From NCBI GenBank assembly GCA_019429425.1, contig JAHYIU010000015.1:1-32876 (forward strand): DNA of 32,876 bases. The letters are read 5' to 3'. The notes beneath the pieces are model-generated. The model was not told the DNA's origin. It ran no database searches and saw nothing but the letters and a program-made list of their open reading frames with translations. This document shows, one piece after another, positions 16,586 through 23,776 of this stretch. The translations under genes and the position numbers were made by a program. The stretch comes from Candidatus Syntrophosphaera sp. (lineage in GTDB: Bacteria; Cloacimonadota; Cloacimonadia; Cloacimonadales; Cloacimonadaceae). Position 1 is the first letter of the stretch. Each line of letters begins with the position of its first letter.

Positions 16586-17710
16586 ATGAGCAAAGTACAG
16601 ATCCGCAAGGTCGAAAGCTACGAGCTGCCGCTCCTGGAAGCAGCAGTGGACGATTTTCTGGCCCACGCAAACGGCTCCAGGATCCGCCGTTCCAAACGGG
16701 TGCTGCTGAAACCCAACCTGCTGGGTGCCTTTCCTCCGGAACGTGCCGTGACCACGCATCCAGCCTTGATGGAAGCATTGGTGCGCCATTGGCTGGACCG
16801 GGGCAAGGAAGTTTGGATCGGAGACAGCCCGGGCGGCACCGTGAATGCCGAGACGGTCTGGGAGACCTGCGGGATGCTGGATCTGGCGGAGCGTTATCCG
16901 ATCAAGCTGGTGAACCTTTCCACCGCCGGTTTCCGCGAACTGGAGCATGACGGCATGAAGCTGAAGGTCTCCGAGGTCTTTTGGCAATGCGGGATCGTGA
17001 TCAACGTTGCCAAATACAAGACCCACGGCCTGGTGGCGTTCACCGGGGCCCTGAAAAACCTCTACGGCCTGATGCCGGGCCTGGTCAAGACCGATTATCA
17101 CCGCCTCTATCCCAATTCCCGGGATTTTTCCCGGCTTCTGGTGGCCCTGTATCAACTCACCAAAGCGAAGATCAGCTACAGCTTCATCGACGGGATCACC
17201 GGCATGGACGGGATCGGGCCCTCAGGCGGCCGGGTGCGCGATTTTGGCCTGCTGCTGGGCTCCAAATCCATATCCAGCCTGGATTACGTCGCTGCCAAAC
17301 TGATGGGGTTCGGGCCGGCCGACGTTCCCTACCTCCTTCCGGCCCTGCATGCCGACGGACAGTTGATCTCGCGCATAACCGTGCCCACCAGCTTCCGGGA
17401 TTTCACTCTTCCGGACGTGGACATCCGGATGGTGAAACTTAGCAAGGACCTGCTCAAACTTATACCCGGAGTGGCGCGGCACGCCTTTGCCCGAGTCTAT
17501 TACAAACGCCCGGTGATCAGCCCGCTCTGCAAAAACTGCGGGATCTGCGAGCAAAGCTGCCCCGTGCAGGCGATCGTGCCGGCCCCCCGGACCGGGTATC
17601 CCAAGATCAACCCAAACATCTGCATCAACTGCATGTGTTGCCACGAGATGTGCCCGCACCGGGCCATAGATATCCAGCAATCACTGCTGGCAAGGATGGC
17701 GCCCAAATGA
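16586..17710 (+). CDS. DUF362 protein with two C-terminal [4Fe-4S] ferredoxin clusters
   Basis: The product has 374 residues. Residues about 1-295 are a DUF362 domain (VLLKPNLLG, WIGDSPGGT, INVAKYKTHGLVAFTGALKN, FIDGITGMDGIGPSGGRVRD). The end is a bacterial ferredoxin fold with both cluster motifs intact: C315, C318, C321, C325 (CKNCGICEQSCP) and C346, C349, C352, C356 (CINCMCCHEMCP). It should be a soluble iron-sulphur electron carrier or a redox enzyme; the reaction of DUF362 proteins is not established. No signal peptide is visible. Its ATG follows the TAG of the barrel gene with no gap, and its TGA overlaps the next ATG, so expression is tightly coupled across three very different proteins. 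Confidence 0.9.
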   Translation: MSKVQIRKVESYELPLLEAAVDDFLAHANGSRIRRSKRVLLKPNLLGAFPPERAVTTHPALMEALVRHWLDRGKEVWIGDSPGGTVNAETVWETCGMLDLAERYPIKLVNLSTAGFRELEHDGMKLKVSEVFWQCGIVINVAKYKTHGLVAFTGALKNLYGLMPGLVKTDYHRLYPNSRDFSRLLVALYQLTKAKISYSFIDGITGMDGIGPSGGRVRDFGLLLGSKSISSLDYVAAKLMGFGPADVPYLLPALHADGQLISRITVPTSFRDFTLPDVDIRMVKLSKDLLKLIPGVARHAFARVYYKRPVISPLCKNCGICEQSCPVQAIVPAPRTGYPKINPNICINCMCCHEMCPHRAIDIQQSLLARMAPK

Positions 17711-18036
17711 AAAGACAGGAACCCAAAAACAAGAAACTGGCCAACCTGGCCTTCCTGGCGGTATTGATCTTCCTGCTGAGTTGGATCCTGCTCTGGGGGC
17801 CGAACAGTTTTTTGAAAGTGATGAAAAACCAGCGCAAGAACGAACTGAACCGGGCCCAAACCGAAGCCCTGCAAGCCGAGAACGACAGCATCGCCCGGCA
17901 AAACGCCCGCCTGAAAAGCGATCCGGACGCGGCGGAGGAAGTGGCCCGCGAGGAGCACGGCCTGATCAAGCCGGACGAGGTGGTCTACCGCTTCAAGCCG
18001 GCCCAGGCAGACTCTCTCGAGGCCAAGAAGAAATAG
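17707..18036 (+). CDS. FtsB/DivIC-like septum formation initiator protein
   Basis: The product has 109 residues. It has a basic N-terminal tail (MKRQEPKNKK), one membrane helix (about 12-31), then a coiled coil rich in Gln, Asn and Glu (about 38-75). The closing segment EEVAREEHGLIKPDEVVYRF (about 77-96) is the hallmark of the FtsB/DivIC family, which links FtsL and FtsQ in the division complex at the inner membrane. Family size is about 90-130 residues. The ATG overlaps the stop of the DUF362 gene (ATGA). No other cell-division gene is in the window; FtsL or FtsQ must be elsewhere. Confidence 0.88.
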   Translation: MKRQEPKNKKLANLAFLAVLIFLLSWILLWGPNSFLKVMKNQRKNELNRAQTEALQAENDSIARQNARLKSDPDAAEEVAREEHGLIKPDEVVYRFKPAQADSLEAKKK

Positions 18037-18087
18037 GCGGGCCAGGTCAAGTTTTAGTTTAACGCGCTGACAGACAAGAGGACGAAG

Positions 18088-19740
18088 ATGAGGGAAAGGC
18101 CGGAACCGGAAGCGATCAAGCCGCTGACAGCCAGGCAGCGCAAGCGCCTGCGCGAGATGCTGGTATCCATCTTGGAGAGCCATGGCAACCAGCGCGACTA
18201 CCTGGTCTCCATGCTGCTTTCCGAAGCCGCCCCGGAATCAGGTGACGAGCCGTCTTTACGCTCTCTGCGGGCCATCAGTTCCAATGTCCTGGAACAACTG
18301 ATCCTCATCCTGCGCGGCCTGAAAAACGGCCAGCCATCGATGTTCCTGTACTTTTTTGAGGCTTTAAAACACCTTCCCCTGGACGCTTCGCCCCGCTTCA
18401 AATCCGTGTTGCAAGACGTATTCGGCAGCGAACCCGCTCCCACGGAAATGCAGGTGGAACTGTTCCGGCAGCTGGAATTGCTGTACCTGCTGGCCAAGAT
18501 GGAGGATTTCGAAGCCGCCCGGCAGCTTGCGGGCTCTCTGGAACCGCGGGTCTCCATTTCCCATCCCCAGCTTCACGTCATGTATCAGGTCTCGCAAGCC
18601 AGGATCCTCCAGCATCGGGGCAAACGCCTGCGGTTCACCTCACTGTGGCTGGGCCTGGTGAGCGACCTTTATCAGTTGGACGGCCCCGAAGGCGCGCTCT
18701 ACGTAGTTTTGAGGTGGATCACGGTCCTGCACTGGGGCCGGGAAAGCTCGGCCAAAAAAGCCCTGCTGCTCAAGTTTGGCCCCGGATCCAGGCATGGCGG
18801 CAACCTGCTCTCCGCCAACCTGCTCTACGCTCTTTTTACCTTGGAAAACAAGCTGATCAGCCCCGACGAGAAAATGCAGTACGCGCGCCTGCTCTTCCGC
18901 CATCCCACAGCGCTGCTGACCGTCCAGCAGATGCAACTGCTGCATTTCTTCGCCGGCAACTACTACTCCGGGATGAAGCTCAGCATGCAGAAATCCATCC
19001 GCTACTACCAGCATTCCAACTATTTCATGCACAAAAGCTGGGCCTATCTGCAGGGGCTTTCCCAGTTTTTGCGCGAAAACCAGGGCTCGGGGCAGTTCGT
19101 TTCCACCATGCCGCATCTGGAACGCTGGGTGATCGAACTGGGCAGCCAGATGAGCTTGCAGAACAACGCCTATGTGGAAACCCTGCACGCGAACTATGAA
19201 ACGATCCGGGAACTCTACCACCAGGTGGAGGAGCTATCCATCACGGACAACCTTACCGGACTGCGTAACCGGCGCTTCCTGGCTAACAACCTTTATCACA
19301 TGTTCCAGCTCGCCTCACGCCACAAGGTGCCAGTCTGCTTTGCCATGCTGGATATCGACCTGTTCAAGCGGGTCAACGATGAACATGGCCACATCGCCGG
19401 AGACAAGGTGCTCAAGGAACTGGCCCAGCTGCTCACAGGTTCGTTCCGCAAGAGCGACGTGATCGTCAGATATGGCGGCGAGGAATTCCTGCTCATCTTT
19501 TTTGACACCCGGCGCGAGCATTTCATGCACCTGATGGAGGAACTGCGCCACCGCGTGCAGGCCCATAAATTCACCTTCAAGGGCAAGACGATCCGCATCA
19601 CCGTGAGCATCGGGGTAAGCTGCGAAGTCGTGCCCTGCCTCACGGAAAAACAGCTTTCCGCCTGCATCGAAAAGACCGACGCGGCACTCTACATCGCCAA
19701 AAACACGGGCCGCAACATGGTGGTGGGGCACGAAAGCTGA
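18088..19740 (+). CDS. Diguanylate cyclase (GGEEF) with long helical N-terminal region
   Basis: The product has 550 residues and would make cyclic di-GMP from two GTP. The catalytic domain occupies about 385-550: DNLTGLRNRRFL, DIDLFKRVNDEHGH, GGEEF at 463-467 and TVSIGVS near the end. The inhibitory I-site RKSD (454-457) stands five residues before GGEEF, so product feedback should work. Residues 1-370 have no membrane helix and no PAS, GAF or HAMP signature. They are leucine-rich and helical, with a look of degenerate TPR-like repeats, which points to a cytoplasmic sensor or protein-binding platform. Start ATG with AGAGGA upstream, 51 bases after the FtsB-like gene; probably in the same transcript, since no promoter is visible between them. 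Confidence 0.9.
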   Translation: MRERPEPEAIKPLTARQRKRLREMLVSILESHGNQRDYLVSMLLSEAAPESGDEPSLRSLRAISSNVLEQLILILRGLKNGQPSMFLYFFEALKHLPLDASPRFKSVLQDVFGSEPAPTEMQVELFRQLELLYLLAKMEDFEAARQLAGSLEPRVSISHPQLHVMYQVSQARILQHRGKRLRFTSLWLGLVSDLYQLDGPEGALYVVLRWITVLHWGRESSAKKALLLKFGPGSRHGGNLLSANLLYALFTLENKLISPDEKMQYARLLFRHPTALLTVQQMQLLHFFAGNYYSGMKLSMQKSIRYYQHSNYFMHKSWAYLQGLSQFLRENQGSGQFVSTMPHLERWVIELGSQMSLQNNAYVETLHANYETIRELYHQVEELSITDNLTGLRNRRFLANNLYHMFQLASRHKVPVCFAMLDIDLFKRVNDEHGHIAGDKVLKELAQLLTGSFRKSDVIVRYGGEEFLLIFFDTRREHFMHLMEELRHRVQAHKFTFKGKTIRITVSIGVSCEVVPCLTEKQLSACIEKTDAALYIAKNTGRNMVVGHES

Positions 19741-19749
19741 AATTCCGGC

Positions 19750-19777
19750 TTGACAGCAAAGCGCGCCCCAATATTGT
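19750..19777 (+). promoter_or_regulatory. Promoter of the MalK/UgpC-like gene
   Basis: TTGACA (19750-19755) and TATTGT (19772-19777) with a 16-base spacer lie between the cyclase stop and the ATPase start. The ribosome site AAAGGAG follows at about 19786-19792. The same -10 and spacing recur at 23328. Confidence 0.5.
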
Positions 19778-19798
19778 ATTTCTGCAAAGGAGTGATTC

Positions 19799-20902
19799 AT
19801 GGCCAAGATCGTTGTGAAAAACCTGAACAAGTATTATGACAACACCGTCCACGCCGTCAAGGACGTGTCCTTCGAAGCCGAGGACAAGGAATTCATGGTG
19901 CTCGTGGGCCCCTCGGGCTGCGGCAAAAGCACCATCCTGCGCATGATCGCGGGACTGGAGGAGATCTCCAGCGGCGACATCTGGATCGGGGACAAGCTCG
20001 TGAACAACGTGCCCCCCAAGGATCGCGACATCGCCATGGTCTTCCAGAACTACGCGCTCTATCCGCACATGACGGTTTTCGACAACATGGCCTTCGCGCT
20101 CAAGCTGAGGGGCGAAACCAAGCCGGAGATCAAGACCAAGGTGCAGAGATCAGCCGAGCTGCTGGGTATCGAAAGCCTGCTCAAACGCAAGCCGGGGCAG
20201 CTTTCCGGAGGCCAGCGCCAGCGCGTTGCCCTCGGCCGCGCCATTGTCCGTAATCCCAAGGTCTTCCTTTTCGACGAACCCCTTTCCAACCTGGATGCCA
20301 AGCTCCGCGTGGCCATGCGCGCTGAGATCGTGAAACTGCACAAACAGCTTGAGAACACGATGATCTACGTCACCCACGACCAGGTGGAGGCGATGACCAT
20401 GGCGGACCGCATCGTGGTGATGAAAGACGGCGTCATCCACCAGATCGACACTCCCCTGAACATCTACAACGATCCCGCCAACGTCTTTGTGGCAGGCTTC
20501 ATCGGCTCCCCCGCGATCAACATGGTCGAAGGCAAACTCAGCGGCAGCGGGAACGACCTTGTCTTTGACAGCGGGGATTTCAGCGTCAAGGTCCATAAAG
20601 AACACAATCAAGTGTTGTCACCATACCTGGGAAAACCAGTCATCCTGGGCATCCGCCCCGAGGACATCTACGACGCCAGGTTCGATTCCATGGCCGATTT
20701 CCCCCAGAGCTTCAACACCATCTGCGACATCGTGGAGCCCCTGGGCAACGAATACCACGTGATCCTGACCACCCCGAAATACAGCTTTACGGCCCGCCTC
20801 GATCCCAAGGAACTGCCCAAGATGGGGCAGGAACTGAAGATCAGCCTGGACATGACGCGGGCGCATTTCTTCGATCCGGAAACTGAGGAACGCCTCGTCT
20901 GA
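19799..20902 (+). CDS. ABC transporter ATPase, MalK/UgpC/MsmK type (no permease nearby)
   Basis: The product has 367 residues, typical for carbohydrate-import ATPases. The motifs are complete: Walker A GPSGCGKST, Q-loop VFQNYALYPHMTV, signature LSGGQRQRVALGRAI, Walker B VFLFDEPLSNLDA and switch VTHD. Residues about 240-367 form the regulatory OB/TOBE domain of the MalK group (GSPAINMVEG, LGIRPEDIYD). Such subunits power sugar, polyol or glycerol-phosphate uptake. No binding protein or permease of that class is present within the window. It may therefore be a shared ATPase serving several transporters, as MsmK does in streptococci; this is inference. It has its own promoter and a GGAG ribosome site. 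Two barrel genes follow 40 bases later. Confidence 0.93.
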   Translation: MAKIVVKNLNKYYDNTVHAVKDVSFEAEDKEFMVLVGPSGCGKSTILRMIAGLEEISSGDIWIGDKLVNNVPPKDRDIAMVFQNYALYPHMTVFDNMAFALKLRGETKPEIKTKVQRSAELLGIESLLKRKPGQLSGGQRQRVALGRAIVRNPKVFLFDEPLSNLDAKLRVAMRAEIVKLHKQLENTMIYVTHDQVEAMTMADRIVVMKDGVIHQIDTPLNIYNDPANVFVAGFIGSPAINMVEGKLSGSGNDLVFDSGDFSVKVHKEHNQVLSPYLGKPVILGIRPEDIYDARFDSMADFPQSFNTICDIVEPLGNEYHVILTTPKYSFTARLDPKELPKMGQELKISLDMTRAHFFDPETEERLV

Positions 20903-20942
20903 CCTGTAAATATTAGCCCCGATCCTGCCAAGAGGAGGAAGG

Positions 20943-21701
20943 ATGCCAATGAAAGCTTTTCTCTGCCTGTGTTTTGGCCTCCTCGCGGCATCCCTTGCTG
21001 CGGTGATCACGGAGGATTCCGCCTCCGCCAACGCGCTCTCCGGAATAACCCTGCTCTCCCAGTCCGTCAGCGATCTGGCCCTTTCCCCCACCATCAACAA
21101 AGCCGGCATCGCCTTTTCCACCCACATTCCTTTCAGAGAAGCGGATTGCGGGGTCTATTCACTGAACACGGCCACCCGCCTGAAGCCTTTGCTGATCAGC
21201 GCCGGCGGGGCTTTTCTGGACCAGGGGGACTATCGCTGGCAGGATGTTCATCTGGGCCTGGCTTTCCATTACCAAGACCTGAGCCTGGGCTATTCCGAGC
21301 ACCTCATCTACGAAAGATTCAGCACCCAGCACAGCTACCACACCTGGACGGGAAACCTGGCCCTCAGCTACCGGGGCGAGATGTACGGCAGCGAGATCCG
21401 GCTCTTGCATCTGGGCGAGGAGGACGCGGAACTGCATATCAGCGCCAGCACCCGGGTCGTTGATCAGGTCCAGGCCGCCTCATCCTATGTTTACGCGCTC
21501 CACGGGGCTGATAGCTTTCGCTTCGCCACCTCCTTCGCCATCGGCGAATCCTTTCTGCTCCAGGCTTCCTGGCAAAACACGCCGCCCCGTTTCGGCGCCG
21601 GCCTGAAGTTCACCTACCGGTCCGGAGAGCTCATGTATGCCGTCCGCTCCCACGCGGAGCTGAGCCTCTCGCACAGCCTGGATCTTGGGTTCAACTGGTG
21701 A
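20943..21701 (+). CDS. Small outer-membrane beta-barrel-like protein of unknown function
   Basis: The product has 252 residues. A signal peptide covers about 1-19 (MPMKAFLCLCFGLLAASLA). After it come short alternating strands and glycine/aromatic turns that suggest a small barrel (about 10-12 strands). It ends in LDLGFNW, with the terminal aromatic residue expected for barrel insertion. AGGAGG stands four bases before the ATG at 20943 and ten before the ATG at 20949, so the true start could be either. Its TGA overlaps the GTG start of the next gene by four bases. I do not recognise the family; a PorV/PorQ-related barrel is possible. Confidence 0.7.
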   Translation: MPMKAFLCLCFGLLAASLAAVITEDSASANALSGITLLSQSVSDLALSPTINKAGIAFSTHIPFREADCGVYSLNTATRLKPLLISAGGAFLDQGDYRWQDVHLGLAFHYQDLSLGYSEHLIYERFSTQHSYHTWTGNLALSYRGEMYGSEIRLLHLGEEDAELHISASTRVVDQVQAASSYVYALHGADSFRFATSFAIGESFLLQASWQNTPPRFGAGLKFTYRSGELMYAVRSHAELSLSHSLDLGFNW

Positions 21702-23209
21702 AACGCTTCGCCGCGGCTCTGCTCTTCCTGCTGGGAGCCTGTCTCGCTGGGGCCCAGGGCTTTGACGACCTGATCGAACTGGACGCCCCCGCTTTGGCGG
21801 ATTCGGCCTGGCAGGACTTTTACAACACCCTCGCTGAACTGGGCCGGCCCCTGAAGCTGGACAGCAGGCTCTATCTGAACCAAACAAGCCGCTATTCATT
21901 GCACAGCGCCATCTACAGCCTGGAAAACGAATCCGTGCTGGTGAATTACAAGCGCGATTGGGACGACGGGGAAAGCCGGATGAACTTCCGGATCGGGCTG
22001 CAAACCGGGCGCTGGGAAGCGGTCCTGGGTTCCTTCCGCTTCCGCTTCGGACGCGGGATCGTGACCGGAAACGGCTCCAGAAGCCCTTCCGACAGCCTGT
22101 TCAGCCTGCGCGAACCCCTTTCCCCGGAAACCTACACGCCCCTGGGCGCGGCGGCCAAGTTCAATCACAAGGCCCTGCGCGCCGGCCTCTTTGGCTCCAT
22201 GCAGAAACGCGATGCCCGGCTCTCCGGGGAAGCCATTATCAGCCTGCCTTCCAGCCGCTCTGGCATTCTGAGCACCACCCAGGAAAGCGTCTTTGGCGCG
22301 ACCGCGGGCTTGGACTCCCGGCACTTTCAGAGCGCCGCCCTGCTCTATTGGCAGCATTACGACCGGCCCTTCGCGGATGAGGAAAAGCGCGGCCAGATCT
22401 GGGCTGCCAGCCTCTATTCCGCCCTCGATCTGGACTTCACCCGGCTGGACGCAGAACTGGCCTGGGCGGAAGGCGGCCCCTTCGGCCTGGTGGCCTGGAA
22501 TCTCCGGCTCAAAGGCTTTACCCAAACCTTCAGCTATGCCCGCAATCCGCCCGCAGGGCAGTTTGCCTATGCCCTTTCCCCGGCCCTGCTCAACCGCGCG
22601 TACGGCCGGGAGGAATACAGCTCCGACCTCAGGCTGGCCCTGCCCCTGAAAACAACTCTGCAACTGCGTTACAGCCTGAACAGTGGCTCCGGGTTCAGCG
22701 GGGAACAGCTTTCCCGCCTGCTGGCCTCTTTGGCCTGGCGAGACGCGGGAAACTCGGTCAAGCTGAGCTATTACAACTTCGACCGCGAGATCATCTCCCT
22801 CATCGACTCCACCTACGTTTCGGCCTCGCCCCGCAACCATCGCCTCCTGCTTCAGGCCCGGCATCATTTCCGGCCCCGGCTCCGTCAGGAACTGGAATTT
22901 TCCTACAGCCTGGAAGACCGTTCCGACTATACCAACAACACCTATCGGGCCAGCCTGGCCCTGGCTTATGAGCCGGGCAAACTGCGCCTCAAGGCCGGGG
23001 TTTTGACCTGGCAAAGCCCGCGCAGCTTCCTCGTGGAGGATGAATTCAGCCCCCAGTACTACAGCATCTGCAGTTCCGAAGACACTGCCCTCTTTGCCTC
23101 CGCGTCCCATCAATTCAAGCGCTGGCACTTCTCCGCCTCCGGACGCAAATCCCTGTTGGAGGCCCGGGATTTTCGCCTCTTCCTGCGCCTGGGGCTTTCC
23201 ATTTTCTGA
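21698..23209 (+). CDS. Outer-membrane beta-barrel protein of unknown function
   Basis: The product has 503 residues starting at a GTG that overlaps the previous stop (GTGA). Coupling by translation explains the lack of a strong own ribosome site. The signal peptide is about residues 1-19 (MKRFAAALLFLLGACLAGA). A short acidic helical stretch follows (FDDLIELDAPALADSAWQDF), in the position where FCB proteins of this shape sometimes carry a helix-hairpin-helix unit. Then come about 420 residues of amphipathic strands rich in Arg, Tyr and Ser (RFRFGRGIVTGNGSRSPSDS and others). The last residues LRLGLSIF end in Phe, as expected for BamA-inserted barrels. The role is unknown. The pair with the smaller barrel gene is probably functional as a unit. 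Confidence 0.75.
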   Translation: MKRFAAALLFLLGACLAGAQGFDDLIELDAPALADSAWQDFYNTLAELGRPLKLDSRLYLNQTSRYSLHSAIYSLENESVLVNYKRDWDDGESRMNFRIGLQTGRWEAVLGSFRFRFGRGIVTGNGSRSPSDSLFSLREPLSPETYTPLGAAAKFNHKALRAGLFGSMQKRDARLSGEAIISLPSSRSGILSTTQESVFGATAGLDSRHFQSAALLYWQHYDRPFADEEKRGQIWAASLYSALDLDFTRLDAELAWAEGGPFGLVAWNLRLKGFTQTFSYARNPPAGQFAYALSPALLNRAYGREEYSSDLRLALPLKTTLQLRYSLNSGSGFSGEQLSRLLASLAWRDAGNSVKLSYYNFDREIISLIDSTYVSASPRNHRLLLQARHHFRPRLRQELEFSYSLEDRSDYTNNTYRASLALAYEPGKLRLKAGVLTWQSPRSFLVEDEFSPQYYSICSSEDTALFASASHQFKRWHFSASGRKSLLEARDFRLFLRLGLSIF

Positions 23210-23226
23210 GTTTTCCATACGGCACT

Positions 23227-23309
23227 CCTTTTATCAATACGGTGTCAATACGGACTCATTACGGACTTTGTCCGTAATGAGTCCGTATTGACACCGTATT
23301 GATAAGGGG
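23227..23309. repeat. 83-base palindrome, full copy 2
   Basis: Arms 23231-23266 and 23270-23305 pair perfectly over 36 bases around the loop TTT. The outer four bases are CCTT against GGGG, which would still pair in RNA through two G-U pairs. The right arm is identical to that of copy 1. It is the first of several palindromes in the gene-free stretch 23210-23776. Confidence 0.95.
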
Positions 23310-23327
23310 AGGCATAGAGACGGAATA

Positions 23328-23355
23328 TTGACAATATGTTTAAATAACATATTGT
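23328..23355 (+). promoter_or_regulatory. Promoter-like sequence containing a 10-bp inverted repeat
   Basis: TTGACA (23328-23333) and TATTGT (23350-23355) with a 16-base spacer match the layout seen at 19750. Between and over them lies a perfect palindrome, ACAATATGTT (23331-23340), loop TAAAT, AACATATTGT (23346-23355), placed as a repressor operator would be. Only short frames follow, such as a 24-codon frame from ATG 23369, so it may be an orphaned promoter or chance AT-rich sequence. Confidence 0.35.
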
Positions 23356-23504
23356 TATTGTGATAGATATGAATTCTGACGCCGTCTTGGAAAACATATG
23401 TGAGGTTTCAGGGATCAACTCCTCGTCAATTTCATTGGCATAGCCTGTCCCGAAAAGGCGCAAGTTGTTGAAGAACTGATTTTAACTGGTGCAGGACAAT
23501 AGGC

Positions 23505-23520
23505 CCGGGATTTATCCCGG
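23505..23520. repeat. Short hairpin, member of the GGACAATAGGC repeat family
   Basis: CCGGGAT and ATCCCGG pair around a TT loop, followed by ATTTT. The eleven bases before it, GGACAATAGGC (from 23494), also occur inside the dispersed repeat copy at 32407-32490, where a similar GG-TTTA-CC hairpin follows them. It could act as a weak terminator. Confidence 0.45.
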
Positions 23521-23537
23521 ATTTTCACGGAATTCAT

Positions 23538-23608
23538 GGGTATTTTACAAAATACCCCGCCCCCTCTCCAAACTCAGATTTGATCTGAGTTTGGAGAGGG
23601 GGCGGGGT
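23538..23608. repeat. Two overlapping perfect palindromes (9-bp and 26-bp stems)
   Basis: GGGTATTTT (23538-23546) pairs with AAAATACCC (23549-23557). The bases 23554-23579 pair perfectly with 23583-23608 (26 bp, loop TTG). The two stems share ACCC at 23554-23557, so they cannot both be fully formed at once. The long stem holds the run CCCCGCCCCCTCTCC and would be very stable in RNA or as a cruciform. Confidence 0.85.
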
Positions 23609-23610
23609 CA

Positions 23611-23694
23611 TGAAACATGGATGGCATCATTTTGCCATGCGACGGCTGAAGCCGCCGCCTATATTCCTTCACCCCACCTGCGGCGGGGTTTGTC
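23611..23694 (-). repeat. 84-base dispersed repeat, copy A
   Basis: Read on the minus strand, this segment matches 32407-32490 (plus strand) with about nine differences by eye. It includes the hairpin halves CCCCACC/GGCGGGG, CGGCT/AGCCG and ATGGCA/TGCCAT. It begins next to the 26-bp palindrome and ends at TGTC, 24 bases before the promoter of the next gene. Confidence 0.85.
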
Positions 23695-23718
23695 CACAGG
23701 CCCGGTCGATTTCTTTGC

Positions 23719-23746
23719 TTGACAAATGTGCGCCCGCGCTCAGATT
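23719..23746 (+). promoter_or_regulatory. Promoter of the membrane-anchored protein gene
   Basis: A perfect TTGACA (23719-23724) is followed after 16 bases by a weak CAGATT (23741-23746). Transcription from here would start after the in-frame start at 23726. This supports the ATG at 23777, which has GGGAGGAAAG before it. Confidence 0.4.
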
Positions 23747-23776
23747 GAACGAAAATCTGCCCTGTTGGGAGGAAAG

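Noticed and set aside
23227-23694. CRISPR array
   Set aside because: The repeats are palindromes of different types without equal unique spacers, and no cas genes are present.
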